Assembly: GCF_004339675.1 (NCBI RefSeq)
Contig: NZ_SLVM01000002.1
Coordinates: forward strand, 1 to 64,000
Source: Rhodovulum steppense
Lineage (GTDB): Bacteria; Pseudomonadota; Alphaproteobacteria; Rhodobacterales; Rhodobacteraceae
Length of the DNA stretch: 64,000 nt
Direction of reading: 5' to 3'
The notes beneath the pieces were generated by a model, which was given only the letters and a program-made list of their open reading frames with translations, had not been told where the DNA came from and ran no database searches. Below are positions 1 through 7,252 of this stretch, piece by piece (positions within the stretch are counted from its first letter, which is position 1; each line of letters starts with the position of its first letter). Position numbers and translations under genes: made by a program.

Positions 1-1
1 G

Positions 2-178
2 GCTTTCGTGAAAACGCTGAAGCGCGACTACGTCCAGGTGACGCCGTTGCCGGATGCACAGACCGTTCTCGGATTGATCGGAGGCTGGATCGAGGACTAC
101 AACGAAAACCACCCGCACTCAGGGCTGAAAATGCGCTCGCCCCGCGAGGTCATCGCAGCTCAAACCGCAACCGCCTGA
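2..178 (+). CDS. IS3-family transposase OrfB, C-terminal end (partial)
   Basis: The reading frame enters from the left edge and supplies only the last 58 residues of an IS3-family DDE integrase. The recognisable end of the rve domain is the segment around 'EDYNENHPHSGL' and 'RSPREV', where the family has its third acidic residue region and conserved NxxRPHSxL-like block. The start lies outside the window. It is followed at once by what looks like the right terminal inverted repeat of the element. Whether the full element is intact cannot be judged here. Confidence 0.85.
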   Translation, partial: AFVKTLKRDYVQVTPLPDAQTVLGLIGGWIEDYNENHPHSGLKMRSPREVIAAQTATA

Positions 179-179
179 G

Positions 180-205
180 TGTCCGGTGAAACGGGGGCAA
201 GACCA
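180..205. mobile_element. Probable right terminal inverted repeat of the IS3-family element
   Basis: Two bases after the transposase stop the sequence runs TGTCCGGTGAAACGGGGGCA and ends in ...GACCA. Starting with TG and ending with CA is typical of IS3-family termini, and the segment is placed as expected just 3' of OrfB. The left terminus is outside the window, so pairing could not be checked. Confidence 0.5.
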
Positions 206-495
206 CGATGCAACATCCACGAGGACGCGTCGTAACGCCGTATTTGCTTTGGTCCGGTTCGTCCCGCTCTGCCGTCATCCGCTCCTCGAAGATACTGCGA
301 GATGCACGAAGGGCTGGAATGCGACATCTGATGGGTTCTGTCGGATATCCGCGTGATCCCGCGCCGCATGGTTACGCCGGATGCCCTGCTTCGCAGACGC
401 AGCGAACGGCAGCTCTGAAGGGCCGCGCCGCGGCATATCGATGTCAAGGCAAGGGCGGCTGAGGGCCGGTTCTAGCTTCACCACGTCCGAAGGCA
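206..495. other. Intergenic, no gene supported
   Basis: Several short ORFs overlap here on both strands but none has a convincing start, ribosome binding site or recognisable protein motif. I see no RNA gene or repeat in it. Confidence 0.4.
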
Positions 496-744
496 CTACT
501 GGTGCATTCGCTTCGCGCTTTCCTCCTCCCGAAACCTTGCAAGGGTAGTTTCGACGGTCGGCCCTAAAACCAGGAGGGCTATGATCGTCAGAAATGGCGA
601 AAAGATGAGCGTCAGGCATACCCAGCCAACCGCTGATCGCCCCCGGTCGGTGGCCATCGAGGCTGGGAGCAAGATGTAAAGCCATAGCGCCAGGCAAAAC
701 ACCAGCACGCCACCGATCAAGGCAACCGTCGATTCGCCCATCAT
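496..744 (-). CDS. Small two-helix membrane protein of unknown function
   Basis: An 82-residue protein with two clear hydrophobic segments, roughly residues 7-28 and 39-61, joined by a short polar loop containing 'MATDRGRSA', and a charged C-terminal tail with several Arg and Glu. The layout suggests a small inner-membrane protein with both ends on the same side. I recognise no family. It lies in decayed mobile DNA beside an IS element, and no partner gene is evident. The start is the first ATG of the frame; a second ATG follows immediately. Confidence 0.5.
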   Translation of the reverse strand: MMGESTVALIGGVLVFCLALWLYILLPASMATDRGRSAVGWVCLTLIFSPFLTIIALLVLGPTVETTLARFREEESAKRMHQ

Positions 745-940
745 CGCAAATCCTCACGAGCCCACGTCAAAGCGACTATGAGCAGATGTCATGCCTTGCT
801 CAAGGGCCATGGCAGCACAGTTGCGGACGTTTGCACGAAAGCTATTGTGACTGACCCGTCCCCTCGCTGTGCCACGCTCGAGCGCTCGCTCAGAGGAACT
901 GGGCACTGAGGGCCAAGGCCGCTAAGGGCTGATAGCGCTG

Positions 941-1219
941 TCAGCGATGCGCTAGATAATCCGCCGAAACGTAACCCGAGATACTGGGCTTGTCAGTGAG
1001 GAAGACCCTGCACCAGACCTTGCCATTGTTTGTCACGCAGTTCTGACGGGTAAGGCGCGTTCCGTCAGGCAGGCCGATTATGATTTTGTGGTTGAGGCCC
1101 GGGCCTTCGCGAAGCTTCAGGAGATCATCTGGCCCGGCACCTTTGACTACTGCACCAGTGCCGACCGTGCATCCGGTGGCGATCAAGAGGGCGAGCAGAG
1201 CCGCAAGATGAGTACGCAT
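941..1219 (-). CDS. Small lipoprotein with an SH3b-like domain
   Basis: With the internal ATG at 1219 the product is 92 residues and begins with a short basic n-region, a hydrophobic stretch and a lipobox 'IATGC', so it is a predicted lipoprotein. Residues after the Cys carry the pattern of a bacterial SH3 (SH3b) domain: 'LKLREGPGLNHKIIIGLPDG', followed by a Cys/Trp-rich strand 'VWCRV' and the closing 'GYVSADYL'. Such domains usually bind peptidoglycan or proteins in the periplasm. The upstream in-frame ATG at 1261 would put 14 polar residues before the signal sequence, so 1219 is the better start. No operon partner is visible. Confidence 0.65.
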   Translation of the reverse strand: MRTHLAALLALLIATGCTVGTGAVVKGAGPDDLLKLREGPGLNHKIIIGLPDGTRLTRQNCVTNNGKVWCRVFLTDKPSISGYVSADYLAHR

Positions 1220-1465
1220 TATCTGTCCTGAATCGTTTCGCCATCCGTACGACATCATCACGCCAAATGACAGTCGGCAGAAAACGGACGCGGATAGTCA
1301 GCGCGGCAAAGCCACCTCCGCGAAAATGGCACCCCCAACCTCTCGCGGCAGCCTGCTTGAGCGGCCGCTTCGGAGGAGCCGCGTTGCGGCGTTGCCTGAC
1401 CTTCGACGGTCCGTAACCTGAGGCCAATGTCGCACGCTATGACGGGCTGCGGGGAGGAACACGCC

Positions 1466-1825
1466 ATGCGTCATGACCCCGCTGGAGCCGCCATTGTCAT
1501 CATGCTGCGCAGCCTGAAGATGCCGGGCATGGCGCAGGCCGTGCATGACCTCATGGAGCAAGGCGCCCCGGCGTTCGAAGCCGCGATGCCGATACTGTCG
1601 CAGCTGCTCAAGGCTGAAATGGCCGAACGCGAGGTGCGCTCGATCGCGTATCACATGAAGGCCGCGCGCTTCCCGGCCTACAAGGACCTGTCAGGCTTCG
1701 ACTTCGCCGCCAGCGAGGTCAATGAAGCCCTCGTGCGTCAACTCCATCGGTGCGAGTTCATGGACGCGGCCGAGAACGTGGTGCTGATCGGCGGCCCCGG
1801 AACCGGGAAAAGCCATGTCGCGGTC
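1466..1825 (+). pseudogene. istB: Truncated IstB-like ATPase (IS21-family transposition helper)
   Basis: The frame opens with a good ribosome binding site (GGGGAGG) before the ATG at 1466. About 119 residues match IstB: 'MLRSLKMPGMA' near the start, the 'KAEMAEREVRSI' helix, and a Walker A motif 'GGPGTGKS' at residues 109-116. Just after 'GKSHVA' the similarity ends, so Walker B, the sensor motifs and the rest of the protein are missing. The frame reads on to 2056, but that part is antisense to an unrelated ATPase remnant. No istA is present. It is a 5' remnant of an IS21-like element. Confidence 0.8.
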
Positions 1826-1865
1826 GTGCTGAAAGCACGCCTCCGGCGTGACCCTCGGCGTCCAG

Positions 1866-2510
1866 GCCATCGAGCATCGCCTCGTCATTGTCGCCCGTGT
1901 GCAATCCGTAGAACTCCACCCGTCAAGCTTCGAGGGGCACCGGAGCATCCGCCACGGCCGAACCGCCGGCCCGTTCCCTGGCCGCGTGGAACGCCTTCAA
2001 TCCGAGGCTTTCGTTGGGTGTCAGGTTGGGCGATTGCGTCCGGGGCTGTCCCTTGACCTCCACGAGCACGGCGCTGCCGATCGGCTGCCCCTCCTTTCCT
2101 GGCCCCACCACGATCGGCTGAATCTCGAAACAGAACGGCCTTGGCGGCGGCGCCTCCTTCATCTTGGTGTTGGTCACGGTGACGATTCCAGCCTTCATCT
2201 CTACCCGGTACTCGGCGTCCAGCGCCGCCCGGAGCACCGCCGAGCCCCGCGTCCGGCTCTTGTCCCCGTGCCCGGTGTGATGAACCACGATCACGGTGCA
2301 GCCGGGGTAGGCGCCGCGCATGGCATCGACGGTCTGCACGAAGCGGTTCATATCCGCCGTGCTGTTTTCGTCGCCGGGGCCGAAGTTGCGCGCCAGCGTG
2401 TCGAGCACGATCAGGGCCGGCGGCCCATCCTTCTCCGCGGCGGCCCGGAGGGCCTCGGCCACGGCCTTCGCGGATTCAGATTCCAGGAGACTCGCCGCGC
2501 CGCCACTCAA
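1866..2510 (-). pseudogene. Degraded AAA_25 (RepA/RecA-like) ATPase, 5'-truncated with an in-frame stop
   Basis: On the minus strand residues such as 'PPALIVLDTLARNFGPGDEN' (Walker B region) and 'VIVVHHTGHGDKSRTRGS' are typical of AAA_25 ATPases found beside integrases in alphaproteobacterial islands. The Walker A half is missing. An in-frame TGA at 1923-1925 interrupts the C-terminus: reading through it gives 'RVEFYGLHTGDNDEA', matching the family's usual '(W)REEFYxxHTGD' tail. The TGA therefore probably replaced a TGG Trp codon. The upstream junction is with an integrase fragment and the downstream junction with istB. Confidence 0.7.
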
Positions 2511-2520
2511 GAGGAACGGC

Positions 2521-2693
2521 GCGCCGCCGCTCTTCCTTGCGCTCGGCGATCGGGTCGCCGTCGGCCGCGACCTTGCCCAGCGCCGCGCTTCCTTCACATT
2601 TGTGACCGTCTCGGGCGTGCCGATCTTGAGGCGCTTCGTATTCACGGAACGGCCAGCCCCGGCTGGCCGATAGGTGACGATGTACGACTTGCT
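2521..2693 (-). pseudogene. Fragment of a tyrosine-type phage/island integrase (arm-binding domain), frameshifted
   Basis: Two overlapping minus-strand frames together give the N-terminal arm-binding domain (DUF4102 type) of a P4-like integrase. The first frame has 'SKSYIVTYRPAGAGR' and 'KIGTPETVTNVKEARR' at 2693-2580. After a frameshift near 2585 the next frame continues 'ALGKVAADGDPIAERKEERR' down to about 2521. The pattern RYRP...RxTxGxxxxxTxxEAR...A..G.DP..E is diagnostic for that domain. The catalytic domain is gone. The fragment lies about 400 bases from the 3' end of tRNA-Pro and on the same strand, as expected for a tRNA-integrated island. Confidence 0.65.
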
Positions 2694-2952
2694 CGCTCCG
2701 CGCATCCACGATTTTGCAGACGCGTTTGTCCAGCTCCAAGATGCCCGCCACATGGCGGACTACGATCCGATGGTCAGACCAACCAAGGAGCAGGCCCAAT
2801 TCTACACTGAATTGGCGGATCAGAGCATAAAAGCGCTGCGGTCAGCGCCAAACAACGACCGAAAAGCCTTCGCCGCTTGGGTGCTCATTACGTCGCGGGG
2901 CGCCAAAGAAGCACGGAAGAGGGTGAAGGGTGGGGATTTACGGAAGATTTAG
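2674..2952 (+). pseudogene. 3' part of a HEPN-like conserved hypothetical gene (5' truncated)
   Basis: The frame is closed upstream by a TAG at 2671, and the possible starts (GTG 2674, ATG 2680) have no clear ribosome binding site. The protein contains 'FVQLQDARHMADYDP' and 'NDRKAFAAWVLITSRGAK'. These look like the C-terminal half of a family of HEPN-related proteins in which 'F..LQ.ARH.ADYDP' follows an N-terminal helical part that is missing here. HEPN proteins are often toxin or nucleotide-binding components. Its beginning overlaps the integrase fragment on the other strand, which marks the recombination junction. Confidence 0.5.
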
Positions 2953-3104
2953 GGGCAGCGATTGGTTGTCGACGACCTCGCCCCTCGGCGGGTTCGATTC
3001 TGCCAAACCCTACTCAACGTGTTGCCCATGTGCTGCCCGATGCCCGGAGAGACGCACGAGCCTCAGAGCTGAGCGCCATAAGGCATTAATATATAAGTGA
3101 AAAC

Positions 3105-3181
3105 TGGTCGGAGTGAGAGGATTCGAACCTCCGGCCCCTGCCTCCCGAAGACAGTGCTCTACCAGGCTGAGCTACACTCCG
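3105..3181 (-). tRNA. tRNA-Pro(CGG)
   Basis: The minus strand folds into a complete cloverleaf of 77 bases. The acceptor arm CGGAGTG pairs with CACTCCG, and the D arm is GCTCAGCCTGGTAGAGC. The anticodon stem CTGTC/GGCAG encloses the loop TTCGGGA with anticodon CGG, and the T arm contains GGTTCGAAT. A 3' CCA is encoded. Its 3' end faces the decayed island at 1-3100, so it is the likely integration target. Confidence 0.95.
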
Positions 3182-3822
3182 ACCGTGGCACGCGGAGTAG
3201 CGCGCGACTCTCGCTTTGGCAAGGGCCAATCCTGACGGGGCGGGACGGATTCCGAGCTGCGACCGGGGTCGGGCGGGTCCAAGGGTTCGATTCTCGACGG
3301 CATGCGAGACGAACTGCACGGATTCTGGAGACGTACCGTGCATACGGCGTTTCGGTCTGCGTCCGGACAGGCCGACCGCGCCGATCCGCAATTCCGACGA
3401 AGCGATCGGACCCGTTGCGATACAGGAGATGCCGCGGGCCGCGCATCGCTGTGGATGCCCTGATCGCCCATATCGATCAAAAGGCACCCCGGGTCTGGAG
3501 GAACTCCTCGCCGCCCGGCCTTGATGCCACCTTCCCCGGCAGTCTGCAAAATCAGGGTGTTCCGTCTGCGGAGCCGGCCTTGGGTGCCGCCGTGCCATCT
3601 GTTGTGGTTCCTGCCTTCAGCGCCGAGCACGGGCCTGATCCATGTCGGCGTGGCGCAGAACCGCATGGCCCGGCACAAGCCGTGCTCTGACAGGGAGGAG
3701 ATCCTCCAGCTTCCCACGCACACGGCGCCTCGGCGACATGGACGCGGTCAAGGTGGTGACGGCGATCCCGGACGCGGTAATCTGTCGGCCGGTGACCGAA
3801 CCCGGTGCGCGCAGCACATCTG
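3182..3822. other. 641-base stretch without a supported gene
   Basis: Both strands carry open frames of 60-180 codons, but they overlap one another, lack ribosome binding sites and give low-complexity Arg/Pro-rich translations typical of GC-rich noncoding DNA. No tRNA, repeat or terminator was recognised. Confidence 0.4.
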
Positions 3823-4719
3823 CTAGGCGTCCCTGCGCGCCAGCGCCAGAAGCCCCGGCACCTGCGCGCGGATCGCGATATTCGTTCCGGGGTCCAGCAC
3901 GGTCAGCCAGCGCGCGGGGATCGCCGCCATCCCCCAGGTGGCACCTGCCAGCATGCCCGCGATCGCCCCGGTGGTATCGGCATCGCCGCCTTCGTTGACG
4001 GTTGCGACAAGGGCGTCCTCGAAGGATTCCGCGCCAAGGTAGTGGTGCATAACCGTCTGAATCGTATCGACGATGAAGGGCGATGATTGGCCGAGATAGG
4101 GCGCAAAACGAAACGCGCGGTGGCGGCCGACCAGCGCTTCGGCCTCGGCGCGCACGGCTTCGCGCCCCTGTCCGTCCAGCAGCGCATGGACCATGCGCAC
4201 AAGCGCCAGGCAGGCCGCGTCAGACAATGGATGGTGATGGGTCGTGCGCGCTTGCGCCAGTGTCCAGTCCTCGGCCCGGGACGGGTCGTCCAGAGTTGCC
4301 AGCGCGACGGGCAGCACCCGCATCGCGGCCCCGTTGCCCGCATCGCCCTCGGCAAAGCCGCCCTTGACGGTCCCATTGCGCATGAAACGCCGGATGCCGC
4401 GGCGGCAGGTATTGCCGACATCGGCGGGGCCGGTGGCAAGCCAGGCGGCAAATTCCTCGCACAGATCGCGCGCGTCGAACCTGCCCGCGCGCAACAGCGA
4501 CCGGCCCAGCGCCAGCGCCATCTCGGTGTCATCGGTCACCTGCCCCGGCGCCAGCTTCAGCCAGCCGCCGCCCGTGATCTCGCGGTGCACGCCATGCTGC
4601 GCGGCGATCTCGCGTGCGGTCATGAATTCTACCGTGGCGCCCAGCGCATCGCCGATGGCAAGCCCCAGATAGGCCGCCAGCGCGCGGTCCTCGACATCCG
4701 GGCGGAACCGTTCAGACAT
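3823..4719 (-). CDS. draG: ADP-ribosyl-[dinitrogen reductase] glycohydrolase
   Basis: DraG removes the ADP-ribose that DraT puts on the nitrogenase Fe protein and so restores nitrogenase activity. The 298-residue product has the ADP-ribosylglycohydrolase fold signatures for the dinuclear metal site: 'GDALGATVEF' at residues 23-32, 'TDDTEMA' at 62-68, the His cluster 'THHHPLS' near 160-166, and 'GGDADTTGA' at 244-252. The length is normal. The ATG overlaps the end of draT by 8 bases, so the two are translationally coupled. No nif genes are in the window. Regulation of DraG by PII/AmtB is known in the family but not visible here. Confidence 0.95.
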   Translation of the reverse strand: MSERFRPDVEDRALAAYLGLAIGDALGATVEFMTAREIAAQHGVHREITGGGWLKLAPGQVTDDTEMALALGRSLLRAGRFDARDLCEEFAAWLATGPADVGNTCRRGIRRFMRNGTVKGGFAEGDAGNGAAMRVLPVALATLDDPSRAEDWTLAQARTTHHHPLSDAACLALVRMVHALLDGQGREAVRAEAEALVGRHRAFRFAPYLGQSSPFIVDTIQTVMHHYLGAESFEDALVATVNEGGDADTTGAIAGMLAGATWGMAAIPARWLTVLDPGTNIAIRAQVPGLLALARRDA

Positions 4720-5524
4720 AATCCACCCTCACCCGGTATTCGCCGCCCAGCGCCAGCACCTCGGCCTCGCCGCGCGGCAGGGTGGCGGGCAGAAGGCCGT
4801 TGAAGAACAGCACCTTGGCCAGCGGCACCTGCGCGGTCAGGATGCGGTCGCCGAAACAGTCGGCCACGCTGCGGTCGGTGGTGAACGACACCAGGTTGTT
4901 CAGCCGGACCACCGCCGCGCGCCTGTCGATCCGCTCGACGATCCGGTGTTCGTCAAATCCGTTCACCCCGCGAAACAGCGTCAGATGGGTCTGGCCCGGA
5001 AAGGCGAAGCGCGCGATCGCCCATTGGCAGAACTCGAACAGCAGGTCGAGCTGCACCCAGATCGCGTTGTTGTGAAAGCCGCTGGCCATCTTTTCCTCGA
5101 CATAGCCTGCCCATGCGGGGTCCGAGACCTGCGCGATGATGCCCTTGTGAAAGGACGGGCAGACCCCGAAGCGGCTTTCGACCCAGCCTTTCAGAACCGC
5201 GCCCTCGGGGCCGTTGCTGTCAAAGCTCCAGCCCTGGATCAGCCGCAGGAACGAGGACCGGAACCGCCGCTTGCCCGACCCCTCGTCGCGCTGTTCGTCA
5301 TCAAGGCCGAACATCGCGGTCATGTAGGCCAGGAACGCGCCGCCCGCCTCGGCCGGGGTTTCGGCCTGGTCCAGCATGGCGAACAGGCTGGAGTTCATCT
5401 CGCGCACGCCCCAGATATGCAGGGGCGCGGGCGCTTCGTTGAAAGCGCAGCTTGCCAGCCAGTCCGGGGGGCGCCCCACCAGATTGGTCGAATGGCCAAG
5501 GCCGCGTTGTCCCGCATCCGTCAT
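4712..5524 (-). CDS. draT: NAD(+)--dinitrogen-reductase ADP-ribosyltransferase
   Basis: DraT transfers ADP-ribose from NAD to an arginine of the nitrogenase Fe protein in response to ammonium or darkness, switching nitrogenase off. The 270-residue protein has the order of motifs expected of an arginine ADP-ribosyltransferase: an Arg in 'LTLFRGVNGFDE' (R185), an S-F-T strand in 'LVSFTTDRS' (213-215), and an E-x-E pair in 'RGEAEVLAL' (E253, E255). It is the first gene of draT-draG and is divergent from the TRAP operon at 5699, with 174 bases between them. Assignment of the catalytic residues is by motif order only. Confidence 0.93.
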   Translation of the reverse strand: MTDAGQRGLGHSTNLVGRPPDWLASCAFNEAPAPLHIWGVREMNSSLFAMLDQAETPAEAGGAFLAYMTAMFGLDDEQRDEGSGKRRFRSSFLRLIQGWSFDSNGPEGAVLKGWVESRFGVCPSFHKGIIAQVSDPAWAGYVEEKMASGFHNNAIWVQLDLLFEFCQWAIARFAFPGQTHLTLFRGVNGFDEHRIVERIDRRAAVVRLNNLVSFTTDRSVADCFGDRILTAQVPLAKVLFFNGLLPATLPRGEAEVLALGGEYRVRVDYV

Positions 5525-5698
5525 CGTGGGCAGGATGCGTCATCGCGGCCGGGCGGGAAAGCCCCATCGGCACCGCTCCGGGCGCATCGCGCCTTGTACC
5601 CGGGCCGCGCATCTGGTCTTGATACCGGCCACGGGGCGGCGTGGCGTGCCCCGCAGAATCCGCCCGGCAAGGGCGAACGGACAAGACGGAGGAGTTCC

Positions 5699-6703
5699 AT
5701 GAAGGCGATCACTCTGGGCAGGGGCGCGTTCGCCGCCCTGGTGGCGGGCGCGATGATGCTGGGCACGGCCTCGGCCGAGACGCTGCGGCTGTCGCACAAT
5801 GTCGGCGACACCACCACCTGGCACAAGGGCGCCGAGAAGTTCGGCGAACTGATCTCCGAGGCGACCGGCGGCGACATCTCGGTGCGGGTCTTCCCCAATG
5901 CCCAGCTTTCGGGCGGCGACCAGATGAAGCAGGCCGAGATGATCGGCCGCGGCGCGCTGGACCTGGTGCTGACCTCGGCGATCAACGTCACGCCGCTGGT
6001 GCCCGAAATGGCGGTGTTCTCGCTGCCCTATCTCTATTCCTCCTATGACGAGGTCGACGCGACCACGCAGGGCGCGCCCGGCCAGATGATGGCCGACATC
6101 CTTCTGGAAAAGGGCATCGTCGTGCTGGCCTGGGGCGAGAACGGCTTTCGCGAGATCACAAACAACACCCGCCCGATCACCAGCCCCGACGACATGAAGG
6201 GGCTGAACATGCGCGTCGCGGGGCCGATGTATATCGACGTGATGAACGCGCTGGGCGCCAATCCGCAGCAGATGCAATGGTCGGAAACGCTGACCGCGCT
6301 GCAACAGGGCGTGGTCGACGGGCAGGAAAACCCGATCGGCGCGGTCATCATCCCGCAGCAGGTCTACGAGATGCAGAAATACCTGACGACCTGGCATTAT
6401 TCCTATGACCCGATCTTCCTTGGCATCTCGAAGGCCAAGTGGGACAGCTATGATGCCGGGATGCAGGACAAGCTGCGGACCGCCGCCATCGAGGCGATGG
6501 AATACCAGCGCCAGATCACCCGCGACGGCACCGCCAGCGGCATCGACTTCCTGCGCGAGAAGGGGATGGAGGTCACCGAGCTGAGCCCCGAGCAGTTGGC
6601 CGCCTTCCGAGAGGCGACGCAGCCGGCCTTTGACACCTGGGCGGCCAAGGTCGGCCCCGAGATCGTCGAGGCGTTCCGCGCGGCCATCGCGGAAGCGCAG
6701 TAA
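5699..6703 (+). CDS. dctP: TRAP transporter substrate-binding protein, DctP family
   Basis: This is the periplasmic binding protein of a TRAP uptake system. The start is set by a strong ribosome binding site (ACGGAGGAG) 5 bases before the ATG, and the protein is 334 residues. Residues 1-25 form a Sec signal peptide ending 'GTASA', so the mature protein starts at 'ETLRLSHN'. DctP-family marks are 'SGGDQMKQAEMI', 'GMRVAGP'-like 'NMRVAGPMYIDVM' with the ligand-carboxylate Arg, and 'ALQQGVVDGQENP'. The substrate is probably a C4-dicarboxylate or similar organic acid but cannot be fixed. A hairpin separates it from the membrane-subunit genes. Confidence 0.92.
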   Translation: MKAITLGRGAFAALVAGAMMLGTASAETLRLSHNVGDTTTWHKGAEKFGELISEATGGDISVRVFPNAQLSGGDQMKQAEMIGRGALDLVLTSAINVTPLVPEMAVFSLPYLYSSYDEVDATTQGAPGQMMADILLEKGIVVLAWGENGFREITNNTRPITSPDDMKGLNMRVAGPMYIDVMNALGANPQQMQWSETLTALQQGVVDGQENPIGAVIIPQQVYEMQKYLTTWHYSYDPIFLGISKAKWDSYDAGMQDKLRTAAIEAMEYQRQITRDGTASGIDFLREKGMEVTELSPEQLAAFREATQPAFDTWAAKVGPEIVEAFRAAIAEAQ

Positions 6704-6717
6704 CCGATGAAACGGCG

Positions 6718-6740
6718 CAGGTCCGCCCGGCGCGGGCCTG
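6718..6740 (+). terminator. Intercistronic hairpin between dctP and dctQ
   Basis: CAGGTCCGC and GCGGGCCTG form a 9-bp stem (one G-U pair) around a 5-base loop. It has no T-tract and is followed by an open operon. It is more likely an attenuator or mRNA-stabilising hairpin that keeps the binding protein more abundant than the permease. Confidence 0.5.
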
Positions 6741-6769
6741 CCCTTCGTTCGCCATAGCGGGAAAGCCCG

Positions 6770-7252
6770 ATGCGTTTCCTTCTCGACGAGGCGGAAAAGA
6801 TCGTCTGCGCGGTCCTGTTCCTGGGCATGACCGCCATCGGCTTTGCCAATGTGGTGGTGCGCTACGGCACGAACTACTCGCTGGCCGCCACCGAGGAATT
6901 GCTGACCAACGGCTTCCTGCTGCTGACCGTGTTCGGCGCCGCCATCGCCGCGCGGCGGGGCGAGCATCTGTCGGTGACGCTGGTCCATGACCTGCTGCCG
7001 CGCGCCTTGCGCAAGCCGCTTTTCGTGCTGGCCGCCGCGCTGTCCGTGCTGCTGCTGGCGCTGTCGGCCTGGTTCTCGTGGCAGACCCTGACCAACCAGT
7101 TGTCCAGCGGCATCCGCTCCTACGCGCTGGGCCTGCCCGCGTGGTATTACCAGGCGGCGGTGCCGTTCGGCTTTGCGCTGATCCTGATCCGCTATCTGCA
7201 ACACGCATGGACAGTGCTGCGCGGCACGGGCGACGGGGGATCCGATGCCTGA
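6770..7252 (+). CDS. dctQ: TRAP transporter small permease subunit, DctQ family
   Basis: A 160-residue membrane protein with four predicted helices, about residues 14-32, 49-66, 86-106 and 128-146, the standard DctQ layout. The conserved cytoplasmic-loop features 'RYGTNYSLAATEELL' and 'AIAARRGEHL' are present. It forms the small membrane subunit of the sodium-driven TRAP complex with the DctM protein, whose ATG lies 8 bases inside its 3' end, so translation is coupled. Substrate specificity comes from the binding protein encoded just upstream. Confidence 0.92.
   Translation: MRFLLDEAEKIVCAVLFLGMTAIGFANVVVRYGTNYSLAATEELLTNGFLLLTVFGAAIAARRGEHLSVTLVHDLLPRALRKPLFVLAAALSVLLLALSAWFSWQTLTNQLSSGIRSYALGLPAWYYQAAVPFGFALILIRYLQHAWTVLRGTGDGGSDA

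Noticed and set aside
1848-1885. Plus-strand 'TLGVQAIEHR' in another frame, resembling the IstB segment after Walker A
   Set aside because: The same bases read on the minus strand as the C-terminal tail of the AAA_25 remnant, which fits over a longer stretch. The IstB match is short and could be chance, so istB was ended near 1825.
2990-3015. T-arm-like sequence GGCGGGTTCGATTCTGCC that could be a tRNA 3' end or att site
   Set aside because: The stem pairs badly in tRNA register and the sequence does not repeat the 3' end of tRNA-Pro.
3172-3723. A 183-codon minus-strand frame in the gap between tRNA-Pro and draG
   Set aside because: It overlaps the tRNA, competes with other frames of similar length, and shows no domain or start signal.
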